From contig CAYGVA010000021.1 of NCBI GenBank assembly GCA_964353225.1, positions 1 through 35,821 of the forward strand: DNA of 35,821 nt. The letters are read 5' to 3'. A program made the translations under genes and the position numbers. How positions within the stretch are numbered: the first letter of the stretch is position 1; each line of letters starts with the position of its first letter. The stretch comes from PCC-6406 sp964353225 (lineage in GTDB: Bacteria > Cyanobacteriota > Cyanobacteriia > Phormidesmidales > Phormidesmidaceae). The notes under the pieces are model-generated. The model worked only from the letters and a program-made list of their open reading frames with translations. It did no database searches and was not told where the DNA came from. Shown in pieces: positions 1 to 7,753 of the stretch.

Positions 1-599
1 CCCTTACTGAGGCCCAACAAGAGCTGTACGACTGGCTGGTGGACTACATTCGTGAAAATCAACATTCCCCCTCCATTCGGCAAATGATGAAAGCGATGGG
101 GTTAAAGTCTCCAGCACCTATTCAGAGTCGTCTTGACCATTTGCGCAAAAAAGCATACATCGACTGGAGCGAAGGGAAAGCACGCACCATTCGTATTCTC
201 CAAGATATCCACGGCATTCCGGTATATGGAACGATTGCTGCCGGTTATGTGAATGAAGCGTATACCGACGAAGTGAGTCGGTTAGATTTGGCCGGTTTGC
301 CGATCAAAGCAGGGGACTATGCCTTAAAGGTCAATGGTGACAGCATGGTCGATGCCATGATTCAGGATGGCGACATGGTGATTATGAGGCCGGTTCACGA
401 TCCCAAAAGCATTCGTGAAGGCACCATCGTTGCTGCCAGGGTGGAACGGGGTGAGACCACCCTCAAATACTTTCATCGTCAAGGCAATCAAGTTCAGCTT
501 AAGCCCGCCAATGCAAATTATCCGGTGCAAGAATTCTTGGCCAACCAGGTCGATATTCAGGGCCGGCTAGTGGCAGTATGGCGCGACTCTTTCGATTGA
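1..599 (+). CDS. lexA: LexA repressor, 5'-truncated by the window edge
   Basis: LexA represses SOS genes and is inactivated by RecA-stimulated self-cleavage. The frame is open from base 1 (first full codons read LTEAQQELYDWLVDY), so the true start lies outside the window and probably only a few codons are missing. An N-terminal winged helix (roughly bases 1-200, including SPSIRQMMKAMGLKSPAPIQ) is followed by an S24-type peptidase domain. All self-cleavage elements are visible: the Ala-Gly scissile bond at bases 240-245, the catalytic Ser of GDSM at 342-344, and the Lys of TTLKYF at 465-467. Some cyanobacterial LexA proteins (that of Synechocystis is the known case) lack these residues and do not act as classical SOS repressors, so their presence suggests a cleavable protein here. 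Family assignment is firm; the regulon is not visible. Confidence 0.95.
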   Translation, partial: LTEAQQELYDWLVDYIRENQHSPSIRQMMKAMGLKSPAPIQSRLDHLRKKAYIDWSEGKARTIRILQDIHGIPVYGTIAAGYVNEAYTDEVSRLDLAGLPIKAGDYALKVNGDSMVDAMIQDGDMVIMRPVHDPKSIREGTIVAARVERGETTLKYFHRQGNQVQLKPANANYPVQEFLANQVDIQGRLVAVWRDSFD

Positions 600-700
600 A
601 TCCTGCCCCGGACGCTCAAACTCAGGGCTGCTCCCATGGCTTTTAGATCCTATATAGATGTCAGTATGTCGCTAAACGTCACCATCATGAGCCAGGGCTC

Positions 701-759
701 GTACAGAGTAATACACTAATTCAGGTGTTGACGACCAGTACAACAAGTACGGTGAGTAC
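701..759. promoter_or_regulatory. AGTAC repeats and a GTA-N8-TAC palindrome upstream of the DUF3352 gene
   Basis: Three AGTAC copies sit at 737-741, 746-750 and 755-759, at exact 9-bp spacing. Just upstream, 701-714 fits the GTA-N8-TAC consensus of the cyanobacterial nitrogen regulator NtcA. No good -10 box lies 22-23 bp downstream of it. The GTAC half-sites are one base further apart than in the published Anabaena-type LexA box. Function is inferred only. Confidence 0.25.
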
Positions 760-800
760 CAATGCCCCGTCAGGCATGTTGTGGGTTCCTATGAGGCTTC

Positions 801-2510
801 ATGAAGTTGCGTACGTTTTTTTCGGGACTGGCAGCTGTAGCAGGGGGGCTACTCCTAGTTGGTTTGCTTGGGTTTTGGGGACTGACTACTCAAAATCCTA
901 AGGCGCTCCTGGGGCAAGGGAGCCAGTTAGCCCCCAGTGCGGCCCAATTTGTCCCGCGCCAGTCACCGATCATGATGTCGTTATTAACCCGTCCTGATCG
1001 CCTGTGGGGCTTACGACAACTGGTCAGTGCGCCGCAACATCGATCTCAATCTCGCCAAACCTGGCAAGCCTTTAAAAGCTGGATATCTACAACGAGTGGT
1101 TTGGACTATGACATTGATTTACGACCTTGGTTAGGGGATGAAGTTACGTTTGCCGTCACGTCTGCTGATCTAGATCATCAAGCGGCCAATGGCCAACAGC
1201 CCGGTTATCTGGTGGTTTTCACCAGTCGTCAAGCCTTGAAGGCGAGGGAGGCGGCCCATCTCTTTTGGCAACAGCAAGTGATTGCCGGCGAAGCGCTAAT
1301 CTTTGAGCCCATTGCAGGAACCACCTTAATTTATAATCGCCCCGTTGATGTCGCTATAGGGCCTGCCAGTTCTTCCCCTCGCCGTCAGTTTGCTTCGGCG
1401 GTTGTGGGCGATCGCTACCTATTGTTGGCCAATGATCCGCAAGTGGTGCGTCAGGCAATCTCGGCCTTCCAAGCCCCTGACATTAGCCTGGCCCAGGACC
1501 CTCTGTACCAAGAGTTGGTGGAGCAATTGCCACCTGGGCGCATTGCCTGGACCTATAGCAGCCTAGATCCGACCTTGGATTGGTTAGGGTTAAACGGCAA
1601 CCAGCAAGGTCGTTCTACTGCTTCCCTTGGGCAAAAGTTGTTTGTGTCTTGGCGGCTAACCCCCCAGGGGATCACTGCCGACACTGCCCTTGCCGCTGCC
1701 CCTGGCCATGAATTTACGCCCTATCCCGTCTCCCCTAACCAGCCAGTGGCAGCGATGGACTGGTTGCCGCCTGAAAGTATTTTGGCGGCTGGCAGTCATA
1801 ACGTTGCCACCCTTTGGCAGACGTTTTCTGAAGGTCTGGGACATTATGATTTGGTTCAGAGCGCGGTTCAACCGGTCGTCACGGCCCTCTCCCTGGGCAT
1901 GGATGCAGATGGGATGACCGTGGCTGAGTTATGGGCCAGGGACGAAGGGGACTATGCGTTGGGTCTCGTGCCAGGGCTGTTGCCCGCATGGGTTTTTGTC
2001 TCTAAGTCCGACGCTGCGCCAACGGCAGAGACCCAGCGCCTTGATCTGCAGGCCCAGCAATACGGCTTTGGGGTTGCCCAAGTCGAACTGAATGATCGGT
2101 TGATCACCGCTTGGACAAGACTATCGGTGACACCAGCGTCCCGAGCTGGTCTGGCTCAGATCGCGCCTGACGTTGTAGCTGTGCACACCCAGGTTGACAA
2201 CTACGATATCTTTGCAACCTCGCTAGAAGCTTTGCAAAGGGTTTTGGATACGTCTCAGCATGATGGCTCGGGAGGGTATCGCAGTTTTCAGTCAACCCCG
2301 CAGACTGTGAAGACTCCTAATGGAGAGCTGCTGTACCTCGACTGGCCCCAGATTAAGCCGCTGCTGGAGAAACAATGGTCTTGGTTGCCGGTCTTAAATC
2401 GAATCAGCCAGCCTCTGACGGCCCATATCCAAGCCCTGGTGCTGAATCCTCACGGTGGCAATCGTTTAATACGTAGGGGCGAACTGAAGTTTATCTTGAT
2501 AGAGCCGTAA
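801..2510 (+). CDS. DUF3352 domain protein, membrane-anchored
   Basis: This 569-residue protein matches the cyanobacterial DUF3352 family, whose function is unknown. A single hydrophobic N-terminal helix (about residues 9-29, AAVAGGLLLVGLLGFWG) acts as an uncleaved anchor or signal, and the rest is predicted to lie outside the cytoplasm. The body contains repeated strand-rich units with family-like phrases such as YLVVFTSRQA, AVVGDRYLLLANDPQVV and LLYLDWPQIKPLL. Its length is normal for the family. The start is the ATG at 801; another ATG at 791 is out of frame. It is separated by 200 bp from lexA and 140 bp from the STAS gene, so it is probably transcribed alone. I infer an envelope role but have no evidence for a specific activity. 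Confidence 0.85.
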   Translation: MKLRTFFSGLAAVAGGLLLVGLLGFWGLTTQNPKALLGQGSQLAPSAAQFVPRQSPIMMSLLTRPDRLWGLRQLVSAPQHRSQSRQTWQAFKSWISTTSGLDYDIDLRPWLGDEVTFAVTSADLDHQAANGQQPGYLVVFTSRQALKAREAAHLFWQQQVIAGEALIFEPIAGTTLIYNRPVDVAIGPASSSPRRQFASAVVGDRYLLLANDPQVVRQAISAFQAPDISLAQDPLYQELVEQLPPGRIAWTYSSLDPTLDWLGLNGNQQGRSTASLGQKLFVSWRLTPQGITADTALAAAPGHEFTPYPVSPNQPVAAMDWLPPESILAAGSHNVATLWQTFSEGLGHYDLVQSAVQPVVTALSLGMDADGMTVAELWARDEGDYALGLVPGLLPAWVFVSKSDAAPTAETQRLDLQAQQYGFGVAQVELNDRLITAWTRLSVTPASRAGLAQIAPDVVAVHTQVDNYDIFATSLEALQRVLDTSQHDGSGGYRSFQSTPQTVKTPNGELLYLDWPQIKPLLEKQWSWLPVLNRISQPLTAHIQALVLNPHGGNRLIRRGELKFILIEP

Positions 2511-2650
2511 TTACCCTGTGGTGATTCATCCCTAAAACGTCAATAGTGTAGGGCTAGGAGGGTACGCTTCAAATAGCCAGGATCATTGTGTTGTAGTGGC
2601 GGCATGGCCAACATACAACCATGATCAGCTTTTGATTTATTGAGGATATT

Positions 2651-2977
2651 ATGAATTCACGGGTCAAGATCATTGAGCCGGTTGGTATTCTTGACAGCAC
2701 TCAAGCAGATTCATTTCGGCAGCAGGTGGACGATGCCCTTGCTGCTGGTGCCGAAAAGTTATTGATCGACCTCACTAATATTTCTTTCGTTGATAGCTCT
2801 GGCCTCGGGGCCTTAGTGATGGTACTGAAGAAGGTACGTGCGGCTCAGAAAGAAATGTTTGTGTGCTCTATCAACGATCAGGTCAGAATGTTGTTTGAAC
2901 TCACCAGCATGGATCGAGTGTTTGAGATCCTGCCGGATCGCACTGCCTTCACTGCTAAAGTTGCAGAAGTATCTTAG
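2651..2977 (+). CDS. STAS-domain anti-sigma factor antagonist (SpoIIAA/RsbV type)
   Basis: This 108-residue single-domain STAS protein belongs to the anti-anti-sigma family. In such partner-switching systems the unphosphorylated protein sequesters a serine kinase anti-sigma factor; a kinase phosphorylates it and a PP2C phosphatase restores it. The diagnostic motif FVDSSGLGALV is present, with Ser49 equivalent to the phosphorylated Ser58 of Bacillus SpoIIAA. The start is supported by a GAGG ribosome binding site at 2642-2645. The convergent gene ending at 3057 encodes a receiver-PP2C phosphatase, the natural enzyme for dephosphorylating it. No RsbW-type kinase is encoded in the window, so that partner must lie elsewhere, and the regulated process is unknown. 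Confidence 0.92.
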   Translation: MNSRVKIIEPVGILDSTQADSFRQQVDDALAAGAEKLLIDLTNISFVDSSGLGALVMVLKKVRAAQKEMFVCSINDQVRMLFELTSMDRVFEILPDRTAFTAKVAEVS

Positions 2978-3006
2978 CGGGTTGGCAATGTTGTAACGGT
3001 GACCTT

Positions 3007-3054
3007 CCATCCCGGCTTCAGGCCTTTGAGCATGAGCGGCAATGGCCGGGATGG
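3007..3054. terminator. 10-bp inverted repeat between convergent genes
   Basis: CCATCCCGGC at 3007-3016 is exactly complementary to GCCGGGATGG at 3045-3054, with a 28-nt loop. It lies between the stop codons of the STAS gene and the convergent phosphatase gene, so it may act as a two-way transcription barrier. There is no T-tract on either side, so this is not a classic intrinsic terminator. Confidence 0.4.
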
Positions 3055-3056
3055 CG

Positions 3057-4190
3057 CTACGCGAGGTCAATCGCGAGTAAAGATAAGTCATCGGTAAAGG
3101 GCTGATGTTGGTTGCGAGTGGTGACCTCGTTCAGGATGTCGTCAATGGTTTGGTCCGGCTGTACCGACGCTAAAATATCAACGAACGCATCGAGCCCCAT
3201 CATGGTTTGATCAGCCTGGATGATTTCGTAAATACCATCGCTAAAGAGATATAGGCGGCTGTTGGTTGGCACATGGCAGCGTTGCCACTGGTATTGGGCT
3301 TCTGGCATCATCCCGACTGGCATGCCAGAGGTTCGCAGGCGGGTCGTCGTGACCACACCAGCCTCATCGCGGGACACAATGATTCCGGGGGGATGACCGG
3401 CACTGGTATACAAGAGCTGCCGATTGGCTTGGTTGTAGACGCCGTACCAAATGGTGAAATATTTTTCATTTTGATCGGACATCTGAAAGGTTTCATTCAG
3501 CGCCTTGATCACGCTGTCAGGACGGTAAAAATTAACGTCGGGCAAGGATTGCGATCGCAGTAGATTTAGTACCGATGTTGATAGTAGGGCCGATCCCAAG
3601 CCATGGCCAGAGACATCTAGGAGATATAGGGCGAGGTAATCTGGATCCAGCCAATAGTAGTCGTAGCAGTCGCCCCCCAATAGCCGGGATGGGATGAAGC
3701 GAGATTGGATAGCGACTTTATCGTTTAGGTCACGCGGTAATAGCGATCGCACATAGGTTTCCGCTTCAAACAGCTCAGCCTCCAAGAGCTGTTTTTGTTC
3801 ATGGAGATCTTGAGTGAGTTGCCACATGCGGACACCAGCCCTCACTCTGGCCTTCAATTCGGCCAAATCAATGGGTTTTGAGAGCAAATCATCAGCCCCC
3901 ATTTCTAGTGCCTTCACCCGCTCGGCAGCTTCCCCAGGCACCATCAACATGAGACAGAACGGGGTGGACAGGCTCGGATTTGCCTTGATTTCCTGGCAGA
4001 CCGTCAGACTACTGGTTACCCCTGGTAAATCCCAATCACAAATCACCATGGCGGGGTGGAGGGTCTGGATAACTTCTAGGGCAGTGACGCCATTGTTCAC
4101 CAGGGTGACATCGTAACCTTCGTCGGCTAAAACACCTTGTAAAAACTGGCTGGCTACTGGTTCGGCTTCAATGACAAGAATCTGTTTCAT
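3057..4190 (-). CDS. Response regulator with PP2C/SpoIIE phosphatase output domain (RsbU type)
   Basis: The 377-residue protein has an N-terminal receiver (about 1-120), a short helical linker (125-150) and a SpoIIE-type PP2C phosphatase domain (about 160-377). The receiver keeps the likely phosphoacceptor Asp52 (CDWDLPG) and Lys105 (LLSKPID). The conserved Thr/Ser near the end of strand 4 appears to be Met83 (MLMVPGE), so phosphorylation signalling may be altered. Metal ligands of the phosphatase are visible at Asp174 (GGDCYDYYW), Asp192 (LDVSGHG), Asp318 (FSDGI) and Asp367 (FTDDLSLL). I chose the ATG at 4190 (MKQILVIEAE) because it begins exactly at the receiver fold; the frame continues 44 codons upstream in low-complexity, non-conserved sequence. 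It probably dephosphorylates the neighbouring STAS antagonist. Confidence 0.92.
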   Translation of the reverse strand: MKQILVIEAEPVASQFLQGVLADEGYDVTLVNNGVTALEVIQTLHPAMVICDWDLPGVTSSLTVCQEIKANPSLSTPFCLMLMVPGEAAERVKALEMGADDLLSKPIDLAELKARVRAGVRMWQLTQDLHEQKQLLEAELFEAETYVRSLLPRDLNDKVAIQSRFIPSRLLGGDCYDYYWLDPDYLALYLLDVSGHGLGSALLSTSVLNLLRSQSLPDVNFYRPDSVIKALNETFQMSDQNEKYFTIWYGVYNQANRQLLYTSAGHPPGIIVSRDEAGVVTTTRLRTSGMPVGMMPEAQYQWQRCHVPTNSRLYLFSDGIYEIIQADQTMMGLDAFVDILASVQPDQTIDDILNEVTTRNQHQPFTDDLSLLAIDLA

Positions 4191-4613
4191 ACCGTATGGA
4201 TTACATCCAAATCTATTGGGCCTAGTACTTTTGCGCCAGGGTTTAGGGTTGCTAAACGTTGGGTGGCAATGCCATGGATTGCTGTTGTGTTTGGGCTGTG
4301 TACGCCCCATTTCCAGGAACAACCCGTAGGGACGTTACGGATGTGTTTACAAGATAGAGGTTGGCTTGCCATTCAGCTATGTGGGAGTGCCCCCTGCTTT
4401 GATCCATAACTTCGTGGATCAGGGTTTTAACCTTTGATGATGTATGGTCTCACGCTTAAGGCTTGGGTTGAGTCCAGAATGCCCATTTTGCAGACGTGGA
4501 TAAAATGATCGGACGGTAAGCATCACAGATTGTTGCAGGGCTCACCCCCAGAGGGGGTGAGCTTTGCTATCAAGAGGGTGGCGATCACTTAAATTCTTCC
4601 CGAGCGTAAACCT
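4191..4613. other. Intergenic leader region between divergent genes
   Basis: No convincing gene is visible in these 423 bp. The region must hold promoters for the receiver-phosphatase (minus) and the cupin-hydrolase pair (plus). A TAAAAT at 4501-4506 could be a -10 element for the plus-strand unit, although I see no matching -35 box. The main structured element is the hairpin at 4540-4562. Confidence 0.5.
4540..4562 (+). terminator. Strong GC-rich hairpin 51 bp before the cupin gene
   Basis: GCTCACCCCC (4540-4549) pairs perfectly with GGGGGTGAGC (4553-4562) around a 3-nt AGA loop, followed by TTTGCT. On the plus strand this resembles a weak intrinsic terminator, yet no gene precedes it on that strand. 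It could end a short RNA, act as an attenuator in the cupin leader, or stabilise the mRNA 5' end. Confidence 0.5.
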
Positions 4614-5093
4614 ATGACCCCTACCAGCTGCGCCTTGCCGACAAGCTGTGTTGTTCCTGTCATTAAATCTCCCCTTGATTATCAAGCTTTTCGGATCAGT
4701 CCTGAAGACACTAACCGTTTAGCCTTGGTGTTTGATCCTACCGTGGCCAATATGTCCTTGACCTACTGTGTCGAGATTTTTGATCACGGGGGCAAGACGC
4801 CGCCCAACCGTCACCAAGTGGCTGTGGAGATGTTTTTTGTTTTGAAAGGGCAAGGGCGGGCAATTTGTGATGGTAAAACCGTTGCCATTCAGGCTGGGGA
4901 CAGCATTTTAGTGCCTCCGAATGGCATTCATGTGATTGAGAATACGGGCAGCGATCGCCTGTATGCCCTGTGCATCATGGTGCCGAATGAAGACTTTGCC
5001 GAGTTGATTCGAGGAGGGACACCAGTCGAACTCGATGCTGAGGACCTAGCGGTATTACGGCGGACGGATCGGGTGATGCCAGGATTAGCGTAA
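4614..5093 (+). CDS. Small cupin-domain protein
   Basis: This 159-residue protein contains one conserved-barrel cupin domain (about residues 50-130). Candidate metal ligands are His67 and Glu72 in motif 1 (NRHQVAVEMFFVLKGQG) and His106 in motif 2 (GDSILVPPNGIHVIEN, residues 95-110). Cupin-2 proteins include sugar isomerases, dioxygenases and ligand-binding proteins, and nothing here separates these possibilities. The first 35-40 residues are Cys- and Pro-containing and poorly conserved-looking, so a later start cannot be excluded. Only 44 bp separate it from the downstream hydrolase gene on the same strand, so the two are probably cotranscribed and may act on one substrate. Confidence 0.85.
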   Translation: MTPTSCALPTSCVVPVIKSPLDYQAFRISPEDTNRLALVFDPTVANMSLTYCVEIFDHGGKTPPNRHQVAVEMFFVLKGQGRAICDGKTVAIQAGDSILVPPNGIHVIENTGSDRLYALCIMVPNEDFAELIRGGTPVELDAEDLAVLRRTDRVMPGLA

Positions 5094-5137
5094 CGCCCTA
5101 GGGATTAATCCTTTCAAGACCGTACGGGGGTATACCG

Positions 5138-6808
5138 TTGGAATTCCAGGGTACGAAGTATGTGGGCACGATGGTGACCCAAGATGGGGGCAGGCTAGAT
5201 GCCGATGTTTATGTTCCCCAGGGAGAGGGGCCTTTCCCCGTTTTACTGATGCGTCAGCCCTATGGGCGCGCGATCGCTTCGACGGTGGTCTACGCTCATC
5301 CCACTTGGTACGCCGCCCAGGGATACATGGTGGTCATCCAAGATGTGAGGGGGCGGGGCACCTCTCAAGGCGATTTTTGCCTCTTTGAGGCTGAAGTGCA
5401 AGATGGCTTAGAAACGGTGAATTGGGCAGCCCAATTACCCGGCAGTAATGGCCGGGTGGGGATGTATGGATTTTCTTATCAAGGCATGACCCAGCTCTAT
5501 GCCGCCCAAGCCAAACCCGATGCGTTAGTCGCGCTGGCCCCCGCCATGGTGGGCTACCATCCCTACTGCGATTGGGCCTACGAAAATGGTGCTTTGTTGC
5601 TTCAGGCGGGGGCGGGGTGGGCTATCCAATTGGCGGCTGAAACGGCTCGGCGACAGGGAGACCTGCAAGCTTATACCGCCCTATACGCCGCCGCTAGACA
5701 ACCGCTCTTTCAGAATTCCATGGCGGTTTGTCCCGAGGTCTTAGTCCGTTATGGTCTCGACTCCTTCTTTCACCAATGGCTGACCCATCCCCAAACGGAC
5801 CCCTACTGGGAGCAGATCACCCCGGACCTGAGCCAAGTCGATTTGCCCATGCTCCATATCGGGGGGTGGTTTGATCCCTACCTCACGGGAGATGTGCGCC
5901 TTTACCAAGAAATGATTGCCCGTAGTCAATACCCCCAGCCCCTTTGGATTGGCCCTTGGGGGCATCTTCCCTGGAGCCGCAGGGTGGGCAACCGTGACTT
6001 TGGCCCCCAGGCAGAGAGCCCGATAGATCGCCTACAGGTCCTTTGGTTTGATCACACCTTGAAAGGCGATCCCTTAGATAAGTCCCTGGTCGGGGTGTCA
6101 TGGTTTGAAATGGGGACTAATCGCTGGCGACAGTTTGAGGGCTGGCCCCAAGCCCATCGGCAGCAATGGGGCTGCTTTAGCACCGGCCTAGCCAGTATTC
6201 GCCAAGGGGATGGCACCTTGGTGCCGATGGGCGATGATGCAGACGGACGACCGATGGTGCCAGAACATCCCCCTAGGGGACAAGATACGATTGTCCATGA
6301 CCCTTGGCGTCCAGTCCCTGCTCTGGGGGGCCATGCGGCTATCCCAGCGGGCGTTTTTGATCGGGCCGCCATTGATGGCCGCAGCGATGTGCTGACCTAC
6401 ACCACTGCGCCCTTAGAAGCGCCGCTAGCCATCTCGGGGGAGATTACGGTGGCACTGACCTGTGGGGTCGATAGCCCTAGCTTTGATCTGTCCGTGACCT
6501 TGTCAGAGGTTTTTCCCGATGGGAGAGTGTATCCCCTGAGTCAGGGTTATGGCCGCTTCAATGCCACGGACCTAGCACCGACAGACTATCGGCTGTCTTT
6601 ACAGCCCACTTGCTTTTGTCTCATGGTGGGCCAAGCTTTGCGGCTCAGCATCAGCGCAGCCTGTTTTCCTGCCTATGCGATGAATCCGGGTGCAACACCT
6701 GCTGCTCTCAGACAGACCTTGATGGATGCCAGGATAATTACCGTTACTGTTGGGGCGATGGGCAGTTCTTACATTGACTTACCGGTGGTGCCGAGCCAAC
6801 CATCGTGA
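5138..6808 (+). CDS. CocE/NonD-type alpha/beta hydrolase (PepX, peptidase S15 family)
   Basis: The 556-residue protein has an N-terminal alpha/beta hydrolase fold and a C-terminal jelly-roll (PepX_C, roughly 310-550), the architecture of cocaine esterase CocE, glutaryl-7-ACA acylases and X-Pro dipeptidyl peptidases. The catalytic triad is visible: Ser113 in GFSYQG, Asp246 in GGWFDPYLTG and His276 in GPWGHLPW. No signal peptide is evident, so it is probably cytoplasmic. The start at 5138 is a TTG preceded by a GGGGG stretch about 8 nt upstream; an ATG at 5171 is an alternative. The substrate (an ester, amide or peptide) cannot be deduced. It follows the cupin gene closely. Confidence 0.9.
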   Translation: MEFQGTKYVGTMVTQDGGRLDADVYVPQGEGPFPVLLMRQPYGRAIASTVVYAHPTWYAAQGYMVVIQDVRGRGTSQGDFCLFEAEVQDGLETVNWAAQLPGSNGRVGMYGFSYQGMTQLYAAQAKPDALVALAPAMVGYHPYCDWAYENGALLLQAGAGWAIQLAAETARRQGDLQAYTALYAAARQPLFQNSMAVCPEVLVRYGLDSFFHQWLTHPQTDPYWEQITPDLSQVDLPMLHIGGWFDPYLTGDVRLYQEMIARSQYPQPLWIGPWGHLPWSRRVGNRDFGPQAESPIDRLQVLWFDHTLKGDPLDKSLVGVSWFEMGTNRWRQFEGWPQAHRQQWGCFSTGLASIRQGDGTLVPMGDDADGRPMVPEHPPRGQDTIVHDPWRPVPALGGHAAIPAGVFDRAAIDGRSDVLTYTTAPLEAPLAISGEITVALTCGVDSPSFDLSVTLSEVFPDGRVYPLSQGYGRFNATDLAPTDYRLSLQPTCFCLMVGQALRLSISAACFPAYAMNPGATPAALRQTLMDARIITVTVGAMGSSYIDLPVVPSQPS

Positions 6809-6868
6809 CGTCATGGCTGTATAGATAGGTAATGGTGCTGCACCGGTCTATTCGCTACAGGTCAGACT

Positions 6869-7471
6869 CTAATCCGGTGGGGTGCGACTATTATTCATTT
6901 GCTCTACCAGCGTTTCCATGCGCGGCTCGGCGGCAACCGTGACGGAGGGCTCAGACGGTTCATGAATGCCAACGTCGAGGGTGTTTCCCCCGATGGATGA
7001 GTTTTCATCCATGGATGGTGTACCCACTTGCAGCATCCCGGTCTCGAACAAACGATGGCTCAGGGTACCTGAGAAAACCCCAAATACAGCGAGGGCTACG
7101 GCTGCAAAGCCAGCCATACAGGTGCGCTGTACCCGTTGATTGAGGCGCTGGTAGACCCGATCTGTGAGGGTTTCTAGGGGTTGCACTGAGGGGGAGGGCT
7201 GTGGCAGGCTTTGGCAGCCTTGACGCAAATATAGCAAGCGCCGGTACAGGCACTGGGTCTCCGGATCCTCTGTTAACCACAGGCTGACCAAGCGACGCTC
7301 ATTGGGAGAGACTTCTCCATCTAGGTAGGCGCTCAGCAGCTCAAAGCGATCGCGCTTAATGACATCAAGATCGCCACAGGTCTGGCTAACGCCCTCTTTA
7401 GTAAGAGGGCGGCAGTCCCCCATATCTCGGTGATCGTTGACATCAACGTCAGATTGATGATGTGAACTCAT
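6869..7471 (-). CDS. Probable membrane anti-sigma factor for SigG (SapG-like)
   Basis: The 200-residue protein has a cytoplasmic N-terminal domain containing FELLSAYLDGEVSPNERR (43-60), a form typical of anti-sigma helices. A single transmembrane segment follows at about 117-137 (GFAAVALAVFGVFSG), with a Pro/Ser-rich C-terminal tail predicted to be outside. The His-x3-Cys-x2-Cys zinc ligands common in this superfamily are absent: the corresponding segment reads SLWLTEDPETQ. It lies downstream of, and in the same direction as, the sigG gene, separated by 282 bp. In Synechocystis a membrane anti-sigma (SapG) is encoded beside SigG, which supports this assignment by context. The start is the ATG at 7471. 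Confidence 0.75.
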   Translation of the reverse strand: MSSHHQSDVDVNDHRDMGDCRPLTKEGVSQTCGDLDVIKRDRFELLSAYLDGEVSPNERRLVSLWLTEDPETQCLYRRLLYLRQGCQSLPQPSPSVQPLETLTDRVYQRLNQRVQRTCMAGFAAVALAVFGVFSGTLSHRLFETGMLQVGTPSMDENSSIGGNTLDVGIHEPSEPSVTVAAEPRMETLVEQMNNSRTPPD

Positions 7472-7753
7472 ATCAGAATCAATGCCCCAATTGCAGGGAG
7501 CTCAAGGGATCAATCTAGAACCCCCATTAGCTAGCCATGTTTCCCAAAATTTAGGAATAATCTCACCAAAACCCTTGCTCTAGATCGATAGGGATCTAAA
7601 TCGTGATCTCTGCGAGATGGTCATAGTTAGTTATGGACCTCAACAGTAACGCTGACGCTTTACAAGTCGAATCCGATCATACTCGGAACTTTCGGCAAGT
7701 GGGGGGGCTGGAATGATAAGTTTTTGAGGAATGATGACTCGTCTAGGTATGAG

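Noticed and set aside
701..714. Firm call of an NtcA site (GTA-N8-TAC)
   Set aside because: This six-base consensus is expected by chance about nine times in a window this size and no -10 box lies at the required distance, so it is listed only as a weak regulatory candidate.
4191..4322. 44-codon N-terminal extension of the receiver-phosphatase
   Set aside because: The extension is low-complexity and ends exactly where a receiver domain begins with its own ATG at 4190.
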